A stretch of DNA of 49,841 nucleotides from the NCBI GenBank assembly GCA_030688615.1, contig JAUYIZ010000008.1, positions 1 through 49,841 of the forward strand, read 5' to 3'. The notes beneath the pieces are model-generated. The model saw nothing but the letters and a program-made list of their open reading frames with translations, did no database searches and was not told the DNA's origin. The position numbers and the translations under genes are program-made. Shown piece by piece: positions 16,831 through 26,127 of the stretch; position 1 is the stretch's first letter; every line of letters begins with the position of its first letter. This stretch comes from Desulfobacterales bacterium. Its GTDB lineage: Bacteria; Desulfobacterota; Desulfobacteria; Desulfobacterales; JAUYIZ01.

Positions 16831-17123
16831 TCTTTTGTAACCTTTCTTGCATTTATCCTTTTCGGGGATATTCTCCGACGACCGGTTCTTCACCTTTTCT
16901 CCTTGCCTGCTTTGAACTCGAACAAAATTGAGTGTTTTTCAAAGGTCTCCCTGCTTTGGCAGGGTCTTCAAGTATAGGAAGGCTTTTTTTGCATGTCAAT
17001 GGATATTTGGCAAGCCAGTGTTGTTCCGGAAAGCGATTCCTGGTGAATCTGATCTGGGGCGGCATGACAGGGAGCAGATCCGGTGAGGAGAAATGAAAGG
17101 GATGAAAGACCGAAAACCACCCC

Positions 17124-17152
17124 TTGACACCCGGGGTATTGTCTGACAAAAT
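17124..17152 (+). promoter_or_regulatory. Likely promoter of the FAD/Mo/UbiD4 operon
   Basis: TTGACA, 17 bases, CAAAAT, 46 bases before the first gene at 17198. The 300-base gap between the divergent permease and this operon (16894-17197) holds no gene; besides this it has only a small CCCTGC/GCAGGG hairpin near 16949-16964. Confidence 0.45.
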
Positions 17153-17197
17153 TCAATTGCCGATCATCCTAATAAAATTCGGAAACGGATCCAAGAG

Positions 17198-18100
17198 ATG
17201 TTAATGTCATTGCCGAAATTTGAATACCTGGCCTGCACCGGCCTGGCCGAAGCCTGCTCCCTGCTTTCCCGCCATGCCGACGTCTCCAAAATCCTGGCCG
17301 GCGGCACGGACCTGCTGGTAAAGATGAAACACCGGCGAAGCGTGCCCCGGTACATCATTGACATCAAATCCATTCCGGACCTGGCCGGCATCCAAGCCGA
17401 TGAAAACGGGCTTCATATCGGTGCCTTAACTTTCGTCCAGGCCGTCAGCGATTCCGCGCTGGTAAGAAAATATTTTCCCATGCTCGGCCAGGCCGCCGGC
17501 AAACTGGGGACGCCCCATATACGGAACCTGGGAACCCTGGGGGGCAACCTGGCCAATGCCTCCCCGGCGGCGGAATTTGCCCCGGCGCTGTTAACGCTGG
17601 ACGCGCGCGTAACGCTCGTCAGGGCCGGCGGCGAGCGGACCCTGCCGCTGGAGGATTTTTTCACCGGGCCGGGCCGCAGCGCCATGGAGGCCGATGAGAT
17701 CCTGACCCGCATTCATATTCCCCACCGGCCCGGGCATGCCGGGGCCTATCTGAAATACAGCATCCGGCCCATGGATGTGGCCATGGTCAACCTGGCCGTG
17801 ATGGCCGTGCCGCAAGACGGGATATGCCGGGAAATCAAGATCGCTCTCGGGGCGGTGGGCCCGGTTCCCTTTCGGGCCCGCAGGGCCGAAGCGGTGATCC
17901 GGGGCCGGCCGCTGGGCAAGGATCTAAACGAGCTATTCCCCGTCGCGGCCCGGGCCGCCGCGGAAGAATCCAGGGCCATCAGCGACTATCGCGCCACGGC
18001 GGCGCACCGGACCCGGATGGTTGTTGACCGGGTTCAACAGGGTCTGGAACAGGCCTTCAGCGCCATCCGGTCCTGCAGGCAAAAAAACCATGAAACATAA
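17198..18100 (+). CDS. CoxM-type FAD-binding subunit of molybdenum oxidoreductase (copy A)
   Basis: A 300-aa medium subunit of the xanthine dehydrogenase/CO dehydrogenase family. It holds FAD and passes electrons between the [2Fe-2S] clusters and an external acceptor or donor. FAD motifs are AGGTDLL (34-40) and TLGGNLANASPAAE (113-126); the C-terminal CO-dehydrogenase flavoprotein domain begins near KYSIRPMDVAMVNLAV. The start matches the paralog at 37062 (MLxSLPKFEY). It overlaps the next gene by 11 bases, so the two are coupled. What is odd is the partner: no XDH-type large subunit follows; a DMSO-reductase-type protein carrying a CoxS-like domain does. Confidence 0.9.
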   Translation: MLMSLPKFEYLACTGLAEACSLLSRHADVSKILAGGTDLLVKMKHRRSVPRYIIDIKSIPDLAGIQADENGLHIGALTFVQAVSDSALVRKYFPMLGQAAGKLGTPHIRNLGTLGGNLANASPAAEFAPALLTLDARVTLVRAGGERTLPLEDFFTGPGRSAMEADEILTRIHIPHRPGHAGAYLKYSIRPMDVAMVNLAVMAVPQDGICREIKIALGAVGPVPFRARRAEAVIRGRPLGKDLNELFPVAARAAAEESRAISDYRATAAHRTRMVVDRVQQGLEQAFSAIRSCRQKNHET

Positions 18101-20495
18101 GATTCAACTGACCGTCAACGAAGCCCGGCGCGAGATCGAGGTGGCGCCCTGGCAGACCCTTATGGATGTTCTGCGGGAAACCTTCCGGTTAACCAGGACC
18201 AAGGAAGGCTGCGGCGTCGGCGAGTGCGGCGCCTGCGCTGTTTTGATGGACGGCAAGATTGTCAGCGCCTGCCTGGTCCTGGCGGTCAATGCCGGCGGAA
18301 AGCAGATCACCACCATGGAAGGAGTGGACTCAAAACCCGGATTCACCGCCGTCATGGAGTCTTTCATCCACCCGGACCCCGGGGCCATGCGGGCCAGCCC
18401 GGACCCTCCCGGCGCCCATGCCAGCACGGAAACACTCACCTTCTGCCACATCTGCCCCGGGCACTGCAGCGTCAGAGCCGTGGTGGAAGACGGCCGGCTG
18501 GTGGACCTGGCGCCGGACGTGGAAAGCGGTCTGTTCAGCGAACAATGCGCGGTCAAAAAGGGACGTTTTACCATCCCCGAGGTCATGCGCCATCAGGACC
18601 GGCTCCTCTACCCCCAAAAAAGAAGCGGCGCCAGGGGCCAGGGCCAATGGCAACGCATTTCCTGGGACGAAGCCCTGGACACGGTGGCCTCAAAATTCAA
18701 GCAATTAAAAGCAAAATACGGACCGCAGTCCTTATCCTTCGGCCTGGGGGAGCCCAAGGGGCTGGAATTTGCCTTTGCCCAGCGGCTGGCCTCGGCTCTG
18801 GGCACGCCCAATGTGGTCACGCCCGGCTGGTGCTGCGGGATTCCCAAGGGCATGGCTTCGGCTTTTACCTACGGCAGCGGCTGTGTTTGCGACGATGGGA
18901 ACATTCCCGCCATGATCGTGCTCTGGGGGAGCAACATGGTGCATACCACCGGCGGGATGAGAAGAGAGACCCTGACGGCCGCCATCGAAAAGGGGGGCCG
19001 GCTGATCGTCATTGATCCGCAAAAGACCGATGTGGCCAAGCTGGCGGACCTGTGGATCAGGGTCCGGCCGGGAGGCGACGGCGCTCTGGCCATGGGCTTT
19101 TTAAAAGTCATGCTGGAAAAGAAGCTGTACGACGAGCATATCGTGGCAAACTGGACCATCGGTTTCGAGCAGTTACAGCAGCAGGTCGCCGCCTTTTCCC
19201 TGAAAGATGTGGAAAAGGCCACCTGGGTCCCGGCCGCACAAATGGAACAGTTCGTCGAGCTGTACGCACGGGTTAAACCGGCCGCCATGCAGACCGGAAA
19301 TGCGGTGGACCAGCTCATCAGCAGCTTCCAGACCGGACGGGCCATCGCCATCCTGCGGGCTCTGAGCGGCAACCTGAATATCCCCGGCGGCGACGTGTTT
19401 CTGACCTCTCCTCCCTTTACCCGGCCGGGAAGCTTCTTTTTATTGAAAAAATATCCGCGGGCGCCGGAACGGACCCTGGGAAAGCAATTCAAATTTGCCC
19501 AGGGTTCGGCCTTTATACCGCCCCACGCCTGGACCCGGGGGGTGCTGGAGGGAAAACCCCATCCCATCAAGGCGGCCATGTTTATTTTGACCAATCCCCT
19601 GGTCAGCTATCCGGATTCCCAGCAGGTTTACCGGGCCTTGATGCGCCTGGAATTCATGGTGACGTCCGAGTTGTTTATCACCCCCACGGCCGCCCTGGCG
19701 GACATCCTCCTCCCGGCCGCCTGGGGCATGGAGCACGACGAACTGGGATACTGGCCCGGATGGTACGAGGAAATCCGCTCCCATCCCAAGGTGGTGGATC
19801 CTCCGGGCCAATGCTGGCCCGATACCAAAATAATCAATGAACTGGCAAAACGGCTTGACATGCAGGAGGATTTTTGGAAGGATGATCACGAGGCCCTGGA
19901 CGCGATGCTGGCGCCCAGCGGGATGAAGTTTGAAGAATTTAAAAATGCCAGAGCGCTCAAACCCGAAAGGCAGTACCAAGCCCATGCTTACCGGACCCCG
20001 TCGGGCAAGATAGAGATTTATTCCGACAGGCTGGCGCAAATGGGATACGCCCCCCTTCCCCTGTGGGAAGAGGTGAGCAAAATACATGAAATTTCCCGGC
20101 AGTACCCGCTGTTGTTGAGCAACGCCAAGGAGGAAGCCTACATGCTTTCGGGCTTCAGGAGCATTGCTTCCCTGCGCATGATGCGGCCGGAACCCCTCGT
20201 GGAAATCAACCCGGAGACGGCGCGGTCCCTGGGCCTGCAAGAAGGCGACTGGGTTTACATTGAAACCGCCCGGGGCAAAATCCGGCAACGGCTTTTGCTG
20301 AACGATGATCTGGACCGCCGGGTGGTGATGGGGTCCTTCGGCTGGTGGTTTCCGGAGCAGCGTGAGATGGAATACGGCTGGCGTCACAGTAATATCAACA
20401 TCTTGATTCAAGCCGGCCCCGAATACGATCCTTCCACCGGAGGCATCACCCTGCGCGGCATTCCGTGCAAGCTTTACCCGGTGGAGCCTGATTAA
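18090..20495 (+). CDS. Chimeric oxidoreductase: CoxS-type [2Fe-2S] domain fused to DMSO-reductase-type molybdopterin subunit (copy A)
   Basis: 801 aa. Residues 1-75 are an XDH-small-subunit-type ferredoxin domain with cluster ligands C41, C46, C49, C61 (C-x4-C-x2-C-x11-C). The second, helical [2Fe-2S] domain is missing; a short stretch (about 85-110, FIHPDPGAM...PPG) resembles its start with the cysteines gone. From 115 comes a DMSO-reductase-family subunit: [4Fe-4S] ligands C119, C122, C126, C153, core domain with GWCCGIP (C249 is the likely Mo/W ligand), VLWGSNMVHTTGGMRRET, and a C-terminal pterin-binding domain from about 675. Cytoplasmic, as no Tat signal is present. The chosen ATG overlaps the FAD gene; the open frame runs 23 codons further. 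NuoG and FdsA also join 2Fe-2S to this catalytic fold, but they have extra His/Cys cluster domains not seen here. The reaction is unknown. Confidence 0.88.
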   Translation: MKHKIQLTVNEARREIEVAPWQTLMDVLRETFRLTRTKEGCGVGECGACAVLMDGKIVSACLVLAVNAGGKQITTMEGVDSKPGFTAVMESFIHPDPGAMRASPDPPGAHASTETLTFCHICPGHCSVRAVVEDGRLVDLAPDVESGLFSEQCAVKKGRFTIPEVMRHQDRLLYPQKRSGARGQGQWQRISWDEALDTVASKFKQLKAKYGPQSLSFGLGEPKGLEFAFAQRLASALGTPNVVTPGWCCGIPKGMASAFTYGSGCVCDDGNIPAMIVLWGSNMVHTTGGMRRETLTAAIEKGGRLIVIDPQKTDVAKLADLWIRVRPGGDGALAMGFLKVMLEKKLYDEHIVANWTIGFEQLQQQVAAFSLKDVEKATWVPAAQMEQFVELYARVKPAAMQTGNAVDQLISSFQTGRAIAILRALSGNLNIPGGDVFLTSPPFTRPGSFFLLKKYPRAPERTLGKQFKFAQGSAFIPPHAWTRGVLEGKPHPIKAAMFILTNPLVSYPDSQQVYRALMRLEFMVTSELFITPTAALADILLPAAWGMEHDELGYWPGWYEEIRSHPKVVDPPGQCWPDTKIINELAKRLDMQEDFWKDDHEALDAMLAPSGMKFEEFKNARALKPERQYQAHAYRTPSGKIEIYSDRLAQMGYAPLPLWEEVSKIHEISRQYPLLLSNAKEEAYMLSGFRSIASLRMMRPEPLVEINPETARSLGLQEGDWVYIETARGKIRQRLLLNDDLDRRVVMGSFGWWFPEQREMEYGWRHSNINILIQAGPEYDPSTGGITLRGIPCKLYPVEPD

Positions 20496-20508
20496 AGGAG
20501 ATTATATT

Positions 20509-21945
20509 ATGCCTTACAAGGACCTGCGGGAATTTATTCAAAAATGCGAACAATTAGGGGATGCGGTGGCCGTCCACCGGGAGGTGGACTGGAATCTGGA
20601 GGCCGGCGCCATCACCCGGCGATGCTGCGAGCTTCAGGCCCCCGCCCCTTTTTTTCAGAAAATCAAGGATTATCCCGCCGGCTACCGGATTTTCGGCGCC
20701 CCGCTGTCCACTTTCAGGCGGCTGGCCATTGCCATGGATTTGAATCCGGAGGCATCCGTGCGGCAAATCATAGACACCTACATTGAAAGAAGCCGGAAGA
20801 AAATCAAACCCAATATCGTCAAGGACGGGCCCTGTAAGGAAAACATCATGACCGGCGAGGAGGTGGATCTTTTTAAATTTCCCGCACCGTTCGTTCATCA
20901 CGGCGACGGGGGAAGGTACATCAGCACATTTCACATCATTGCCACCAAAGACCCGGACACCGGATGGGCGAACTGGGGCATGTACCGGCAGATGATCCAC
21001 ACCAAAAATTCCCTTGGGGGCCTGATGGCGCCGGCGCAACACATCGGCATGATGCTGCGCAATAAGTATGAAGCCCGCAACGAGCCCATGCCTTTTGCCG
21101 TTGCCATCGGCACGGAACCGATCACCTGCCTGGTGGGCGGGGCGGGAATACCCGCCGGGGTGGATGAAGTGGATGTCATCGGAGGCATCCGGGGACAGGC
21201 GCTGGACATCGTTAAATGCGAAACCGTGGATCTTGAGATCCCGGCCACATCCGAAATTGTCATTGAAGGGGTGGTTTTGCCGAAGGAACGGAAAATGGAA
21301 GGCCCCTTTGGAGAGTACGGGGGATACTGTTCCATTCCCAACCTGCCCCGGCCGGTTTACCAGGTCAGCGCCATCACCCATCGCAATGACCCCATCCTGA
21401 CCATGTCCAATATGGGAATGCCGGTGGACGATGCGGACATCATTCAGGGAATGACCATGGCGGCTGAAATCTTTGTCACCCTCAAAGACATGGGATTTCC
21501 GGTTACCGGCGTCCACACCCCGCCGGAGTGCTGCTGCTCCACGGTGGTCGTTGCCACCAAGGTGCCCTATGCCAATATCGCCTCCCGTATTGCCAGCGGC
21601 GTCTGGGCCAGCGCGGTGGGCCACTTTGTCGTGAAAATTATCATTGTAGACGACGATGTCGATCCGACCAACATGAACGAAGTCCTTCACGCCTGGGCCA
21701 CAAAATGTCATCCGATCCGGGGGACGACGGTCATCCCCCAGGCGGTCATGACACCGGCCTACCCCTATTACAGCCCGGAAGAGGTCCATTATAACACGGG
21801 CTGCAACGTTTATTACGATTGCACCTATCCGAAGCGATGGCCGAAGGAGAAAAAAGCCATCCGCTCCTCTTTCCGGGACATTTACCCCAAGGAAATCCAG
21901 GAGCAGGTGCTGGCCAACTGGTCCGATTACGGCTTTAAGCAATAG
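20509..21945 (+). CDS. UbiD-family prFMN-dependent decarboxylase/carboxylase (UbiD4)
   Basis: 478 aa with intact catalytic residues R160 (NWGMYRQMIHT), E264 and E269 (EGPFGEYGGYC). It starts 13 bases after the chimeric Mo enzyme, with AAAGGAG before the ATG, and ends 12 bases before the ligase, so it belongs to the same operon. With UbiD5 it forms a subgroup distinct from UbiD1/UbiD3: both read NWGMYR, GPCKENI, LEVPAT/LEIPAT and end YGFK, and both follow a FAD/Mo pair. This repeated linkage argues that the UbiD and Mo enzymes act on consecutive intermediates. Confidence 0.9.
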   Translation: MPYKDLREFIQKCEQLGDAVAVHREVDWNLEAGAITRRCCELQAPAPFFQKIKDYPAGYRIFGAPLSTFRRLAIAMDLNPEASVRQIIDTYIERSRKKIKPNIVKDGPCKENIMTGEEVDLFKFPAPFVHHGDGGRYISTFHIIATKDPDTGWANWGMYRQMIHTKNSLGGLMAPAQHIGMMLRNKYEARNEPMPFAVAIGTEPITCLVGGAGIPAGVDEVDVIGGIRGQALDIVKCETVDLEIPATSEIVIEGVVLPKERKMEGPFGEYGGYCSIPNLPRPVYQVSAITHRNDPILTMSNMGMPVDDADIIQGMTMAAEIFVTLKDMGFPVTGVHTPPECCCSTVVVATKVPYANIASRIASGVWASAVGHFVVKIIIVDDDVDPTNMNEVLHAWATKCHPIRGTTVIPQAVMTPAYPYYSPEEVHYNTGCNVYYDCTYPKRWPKEKKAIRSSFRDIYPKEIQEQVLANWSDYGFKQ

Positions 21946-21957
21946 CAGGGAAAAGCG

Positions 21958-23538
21958 ATGCAAAAAGGAGAACGACTCGACCTTTCCATACCGGAGGAAT
22001 TTAATCTCGGCGCTTATTTTCTGGACGTCAATCTGATTGCCGGAAGGGGTGAAAACCCCGCCATCTATTACCAGGATGAAACCATTTCCTATCATGGCCT
22101 CTGGGCATTGACCAACAGGATGGGCAACGTGCTCAGGCGCCTGGGGGTGGAACCTGAAAATCGGGTCCTTCTGGTTCTGCAGGATTCCCCTGAATGGGTT
22201 GCCGGCTGGCTGGCAACCATGAAGGTCGGCGGCGTGGGCACCCATGCCTATACCTACTTGAAGCCCGATGACTACGCCTACCTGTTTGAACTTATCCGGC
22301 CCAAGGTCGTGCTGGTGGACCCCACCTGCCTGGATCTGCTCAGAAAAGCATCTGAAAAGTCCAAATACCCCGAAGCCTTCCTGGTGGCCGGGGGGCACAG
22401 CGGTGAACTTAGAGCACGCGAGTACGATTTATCCGAACTGCTCGGCGCTGCAAGCCAAGAGCTGGAAATTGAAAAAACCCACAGGGATGACACGGCCTTC
22501 TGGAACTTTTCCGGCGGCACCACCGGCAAACCCAAAGGGGTCCCCCATATGCATCGCGACGGGGTGGTGGCCTTCGAGTCCACCAACCATGTTCTGGGCT
22601 ACCGGCCCGATGACGTTGTGATTCGGGTACCCAAGCTGTTTTTTCATTATGCCAGGGATCTGGGGCTTCTTTTTCCCCTCCGGGCAGGGGCAGCGGTGGT
22701 CCTCTTTCCGGAAAGAACCACGGCCCGGGTCATTTTCAAGCTGGTGGAAAAATTCCGCCCGACCTTCCTCATTAATGTGCCCACCATGATGCGGGCCATG
22801 ATTCAGACCGCCGCAGCCGAACGCAGTGATCTGAGCTGTCTGCGGCGGGTGATGTCTTCGGGCGAGATGCTTTCGGCCCAGCTCTATAAAGAATGGGTGG
22901 ACACTTTTCAAATGGAGGTGGTCAACCGGTTCGGATCTGCCGAGTCGCTGACCGGTTATCTTTGCAACCGCCCCGGCGCAGTCGTTGCGGGAAGCTCCGG
23001 GACCGTCACCCCCATGAGCGCGGTGAAGATCGTGGACCGGCAGGGCCGTGAGGTTGCCCGGGGCGAGACCGGAGTTTTAATGGCCCGCACCGGGGCCGCG
23101 GCAATACATTACGTGCGGGATCACGAAAAATCTCTGTCCACCTTCACCGGCAACGGGTGGATCGATACGGGGGATCTTTTCAGACAGGATGAAAACAATT
23201 ACTTCTGGTATCTGGGGCGGGCTGATGACATGGTGAAGATCAGCGGGGTCTGGGTTTCGCCGCTGGAAATCGAACGCTGTCTCCAGACGCATCCGGACGT
23301 CAAAGAGTGCGCGGTAATGGGGTTGGAGGATCAGGACGGCCTGACAAAACTCAAAGCCTTCATTGTCATGGAAAAGAACGCCCCCGCTGCAGACAACCCC
23401 GCCGGGGACCTGATCGATTTCTGCAAAAAAAACCTGGCCACTTATAAATACCCGCGGTTTACCGAGTTCATGGACGAGCTGCCAAAAACCGGGCAAGGCA
23501 AGATAGACCGCCGGGAACTGCGGACGCGGAGCCTGTGA
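21958..23538 (+). CDS. AMP-forming acyl/aryl-CoA ligase, benzoate-CoA ligase-like (copy A)
   Basis: A 526-aa member of the ANL superfamily that activates a carboxylic acid with ATP and CoA. The P-loop-like motif is SGGTTGKPKG (185-194), the aromatic/AMP motif is FGSAES, the hinge region is YLGRADDMVKISGVWVSP, and the catalytic Lys is K515 in TGQGKIDR. The benzoate-CoA ligase family is suggested by EEFNLGAYFLDVN at the N-terminus and PKLFFHYARDLGLLFPLRAG in the middle. It lies in the operon between UbiD4 and tctC, so the imported acid (or its UbiD product) is probably converted to a CoA thioester. The substrate cannot be named. Confidence 0.88.
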   Translation: MQKGERLDLSIPEEFNLGAYFLDVNLIAGRGENPAIYYQDETISYHGLWALTNRMGNVLRRLGVEPENRVLLVLQDSPEWVAGWLATMKVGGVGTHAYTYLKPDDYAYLFELIRPKVVLVDPTCLDLLRKASEKSKYPEAFLVAGGHSGELRAREYDLSELLGAASQELEIEKTHRDDTAFWNFSGGTTGKPKGVPHMHRDGVVAFESTNHVLGYRPDDVVIRVPKLFFHYARDLGLLFPLRAGAAVVLFPERTTARVIFKLVEKFRPTFLINVPTMMRAMIQTAAAERSDLSCLRRVMSSGEMLSAQLYKEWVDTFQMEVVNRFGSAESLTGYLCNRPGAVVAGSSGTVTPMSAVKIVDRQGREVARGETGVLMARTGAAAIHYVRDHEKSLSTFTGNGWIDTGDLFRQDENNYFWYLGRADDMVKISGVWVSPLEIERCLQTHPDVKECAVMGLEDQDGLTKLKAFIVMEKNAPAADNPAGDLIDFCKKNLATYKYPRFTEFMDELPKTGQGKIDRRELRTRSL

Positions 23539-23592
23539 TGCCCGGGTGATAATTCTTTCAACTGGCTTTTTAAATAAACAGGAGGTGTGATT

Positions 23593-24600
23593 ATGAAAAG
23601 ACAGACCTTATGCTTGCTTGCTGCTTTCTTGGTTTTTTTCTCCTTGATCCAAGTAAATTCATCCCTTGCGGCGCCTTACTTTCAGGGGAAAAGAATCACT
23701 CTGATCGTCGGGTTTGCACCCGGGGGCGGCTACGATCGCATGGCCAGGCTTCTGGCCAGGTACCTGCCCGAGCACATCCCCGGCAAGCCCCGGTTTATCG
23801 TAAAGAACATCCCGGGGGGCAGCAGCATGATCGCGGCCAACCGGCTGTATAACATTGAAAAACCGGACGGATTTACCATCGGAACCATCAACCGGGGACT
23901 TCCCCTGGCCCAGCTGTTGAAAGTCGACGGGGTTGAATTCGACCTCAGAAAATTTTCCTGGCTCGGGTCCACATCGGTGGACACCAATGTCCTGTGCGTC
24001 CGGGCCGATCTGCCCTACCAAACCTTTGAAGAGTTCAAAAAGGCGGGCAAAACCCTTTTTATGGCCGCCGGTGGCCCCATGACGAGCAGCAGCCAGTTCG
24101 GCGTGCTCCTGAAAGAATTTTTAAACCTGGATATTAAAATCGTCACCTACACCAACATGGCCAATGCCCTGCTGGCAGTGGAACGCAAAGAGGCCGACGG
24201 GGTGCCCAGCACTTACAGCTCCCTGCTGCCGATGATCAACCGCGGCGTGCTACGTCCTTTGATCCGGTCGCAGAACTCTGCGGCGGGCATTGAAAACCTT
24301 CCTGTTGATGAAAATCTGGCCGCCACCGAACGGGGCAAGACGTTTCTCGGCATGCGGGCGGCCACGGATAATTTCGGCCGGCCCTATGTGGCGCCCCCGG
24401 GGGTGCCCGGCGATGTGTTGCAAATTTTAAGGGACGGCTTGCAAAATGTTTCCAAAGACCCGAAATTTCTGAAAGCCGCGGAAAAAGCGATGATGGAGAT
24501 TCAATTCGTCTCTCATGAAAAAGTCATGAAAGGGATCAATTATCTGCTGAATCAACCCGATGACATTGTTACCGAGTTCAGTAAATATATAAAGTTTTAG
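23593..24600 (+). CDS. tctC: Tripartite tricarboxylate transporter substrate-binding protein TctC/Bug (system 2)
   Basis: A 335-aa periplasmic binding protein. The signal peptide ends near SLA-APY (about residue 26), followed by FQGKRITLIVGFAPGGGYD, the classical Bug ligand loop. GGAGG lies 7 bases before ATG 23593; a GTG at 23587 is too close to it. Downstream of the CoA ligase by 54 bases, it opens the tctC-tctA-tctB set at the end of the copy A operon, linking uptake directly with activation and Mo/UbiD chemistry. Confidence 0.9.
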   Translation: MKRQTLCLLAAFLVFFSLIQVNSSLAAPYFQGKRITLIVGFAPGGGYDRMARLLARYLPEHIPGKPRFIVKNIPGGSSMIAANRLYNIEKPDGFTIGTINRGLPLAQLLKVDGVEFDLRKFSWLGSTSVDTNVLCVRADLPYQTFEEFKKAGKTLFMAAGGPMTSSSQFGVLLKEFLNLDIKIVTYTNMANALLAVERKEADGVPSTYSSLLPMINRGVLRPLIRSQNSAAGIENLPVDENLAATERGKTFLGMRAATDNFGRPYVAPPGVPGDVLQILRDGLQNVSKDPKFLKAAEKAMMEIQFVSHEKVMKGINYLLNQPDDIVTEFSKYIKF

Positions 24601-24618
24601 GATTTAAGAGAGGAAACT

Positions 24619-26127
24619 ATGTTTGATGCCTTTATCGGCGGGTTATTTTTAGTCCTTCAGGGCAAATCTTTTCTTTTCCTGCTCATCGGCGTCGCCATCG
24701 GTTTCTGGGTCGGGATTCTCCCGGGGCTGGGAGGCGGCGCGACCCTGGCGCTGATGATGCCGTTTATCTATAACATGACCCCCCAAGAGGCTTTTCCCTT
24801 TCTTCTGGGCATGCACTCGGTGGTTGCGACCACCGGAGATATCACCTCGGTTCTCTTTGGGATTCCCGGGGAGCCGACGACCCTGGCCACGATCGTGGAC
24901 GGCTACCCCATGACCAAAAAGGGGGAAGCCGGGCGGGCGCTGGGTGCGGTCCTTATGAGCAGCCTGGTGGGCGCTGTTTTCGGCGCACTGTTCCTGGCGG
25001 TCAGCATCCCGGTTGTGCGCCCGCTGGTGCTTGCGCTGGGTTCTCCGGAAATGTTCATGGTGACGGTCCTGGGCCTGACCTGTATCGCCACCCTGAGCAG
25101 CCAGGGCAAGGGCGGGCTTTTCAAGGGGTTGCTGATCGGCGGGTTCGGCTTTTTGTGCTCCATGATCGGCCAGGACAGTCAGGCAGGTATTTTGCGCTTT
25201 ACTTTCGGATCGCTCTACCTGTGGGATGGCTTATCGGTCATCCCGGTCATGATCGGGCTTTTTGCCATCCCGGAAATCGTTGACCTGGCCGTCCGCGGGA
25301 CCGGCATCGCCGGTGATGTGGCGTTCGGCAAACTCGGCAAAGGGGTCAAGGAGGGGGTCATCGACACCTTTCGTCATTTCTGGCTCACCATCCGCTGCAG
25401 CGCCATCGGTGCGGTTATCGGCATCATCCCCGGGGTCGGGGGCGGCGTTTCCCAGTGGATGTCCTATGCCCATGCCACCCAGAGCGCCAAGACGCTGGAG
25501 GAAAGAGACGGCTTTGGTAAAGGGGACGTCCGGGGCGTGCTGGGTCCGGGGGCATCGAATAACTCCAAAGAAGGCGCGAACCTGATCCCCACGATTGCCT
25601 TCGGCGTTCCCGCAAGTGTCGGGATGGCCATCCTGTTAGGCGCATTCCTCGTTCTCGGGATCGTTCCGGGTCCGGACATGCTGACCAAGCATCTGACGCT
25701 GACCTACTCCATGGTCTGGACCATTGTGATCGCCAACCTCATTACCGTGCCCATATGCCTGCTTTTTATCGATCAGCTGGCTAAATTGACCACCATCCGG
25801 GGAAATTTGATCATTCCCTTCATTCTGCTGCTCTGTTTTATCGGGGCCTATTCTTCCAACAACAGTATCGGCGATCTCATCGTCGTGCTGATTTTTGGCG
25901 GCATCGGTTGTTTCCTGATGCGATTTCGCTGGCCGCGTCCGCCATTTATCCTTGGATTTATTCTCGGCAGTCTGGCCGAAGGATATCTTTTTACCTCCAC
26001 GCTGCGTTATGGGGCCAATTGGCTATACCGCCCCAAGGTCATTATCATCTTTCTGATTATCGTTGCCTTTGCCATGCACCCTTATATTCAGAAAAAAAGG
26101 CTGATGAAGCAAGGAGGCGGAAAGTGA
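24619..26127 (+). CDS. tctA: Tripartite tricarboxylate transporter, large membrane subunit TctA (system 2)
   Basis: A 502-aa, roughly 12-helix subunit. Family marks: GFWVGILPGLGGGATLALMMPF, SVLFGIPGEPTTLATIVDGYPM, GIIPGVGGGVSQWMSYAHA and NSKEGANLIPTIAFGVPAS. GAGAGGAAA precedes the ATG, 18 bases after tctC. It overlaps tctB by 4 bases. It is well diverged from the system 1 TctA, so the two transporters are unlikely to be recent duplicates and may carry different acids. Confidence 0.92.
   Translation: MFDAFIGGLFLVLQGKSFLFLLIGVAIGFWVGILPGLGGGATLALMMPFIYNMTPQEAFPFLLGMHSVVATTGDITSVLFGIPGEPTTLATIVDGYPMTKKGEAGRALGAVLMSSLVGAVFGALFLAVSIPVVRPLVLALGSPEMFMVTVLGLTCIATLSSQGKGGLFKGLLIGGFGFLCSMIGQDSQAGILRFTFGSLYLWDGLSVIPVMIGLFAIPEIVDLAVRGTGIAGDVAFGKLGKGVKEGVIDTFRHFWLTIRCSAIGAVIGIIPGVGGGVSQWMSYAHATQSAKTLEERDGFGKGDVRGVLGPGASNNSKEGANLIPTIAFGVPASVGMAILLGAFLVLGIVPGPDMLTKHLTLTYSMVWTIVIANLITVPICLLFIDQLAKLTTIRGNLIIPFILLLCFIGAYSSNNSIGDLIVVLIFGGIGCFLMRFRWPRPPFILGFILGSLAEGYLFTSTLRYGANWLYRPKVIIIFLIIVAFAMHPYIQKKRLMKQGGGK

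Noticed and set aside
18090-20495. Identification of the Mo fusion as NuoG or NAD-dependent formate dehydrogenase alpha subunit
   Set aside because: Those proteins also begin with a [2Fe-2S] domain, but they have an additional His-Cys [4Fe-4S] segment and further ferredoxin clusters and pair with NuoF-type diaphorases; here there is a single [2Fe-2S] plus one [4Fe-4S] and a CoxM-type partner.
20554-22398. Minus-strand open frame of 614 aa
   Set aside because: It lies antisense to UbiD4 and the ligase, both of which are strongly supported; His/Gly/Asp-rich with no domain or RBS.
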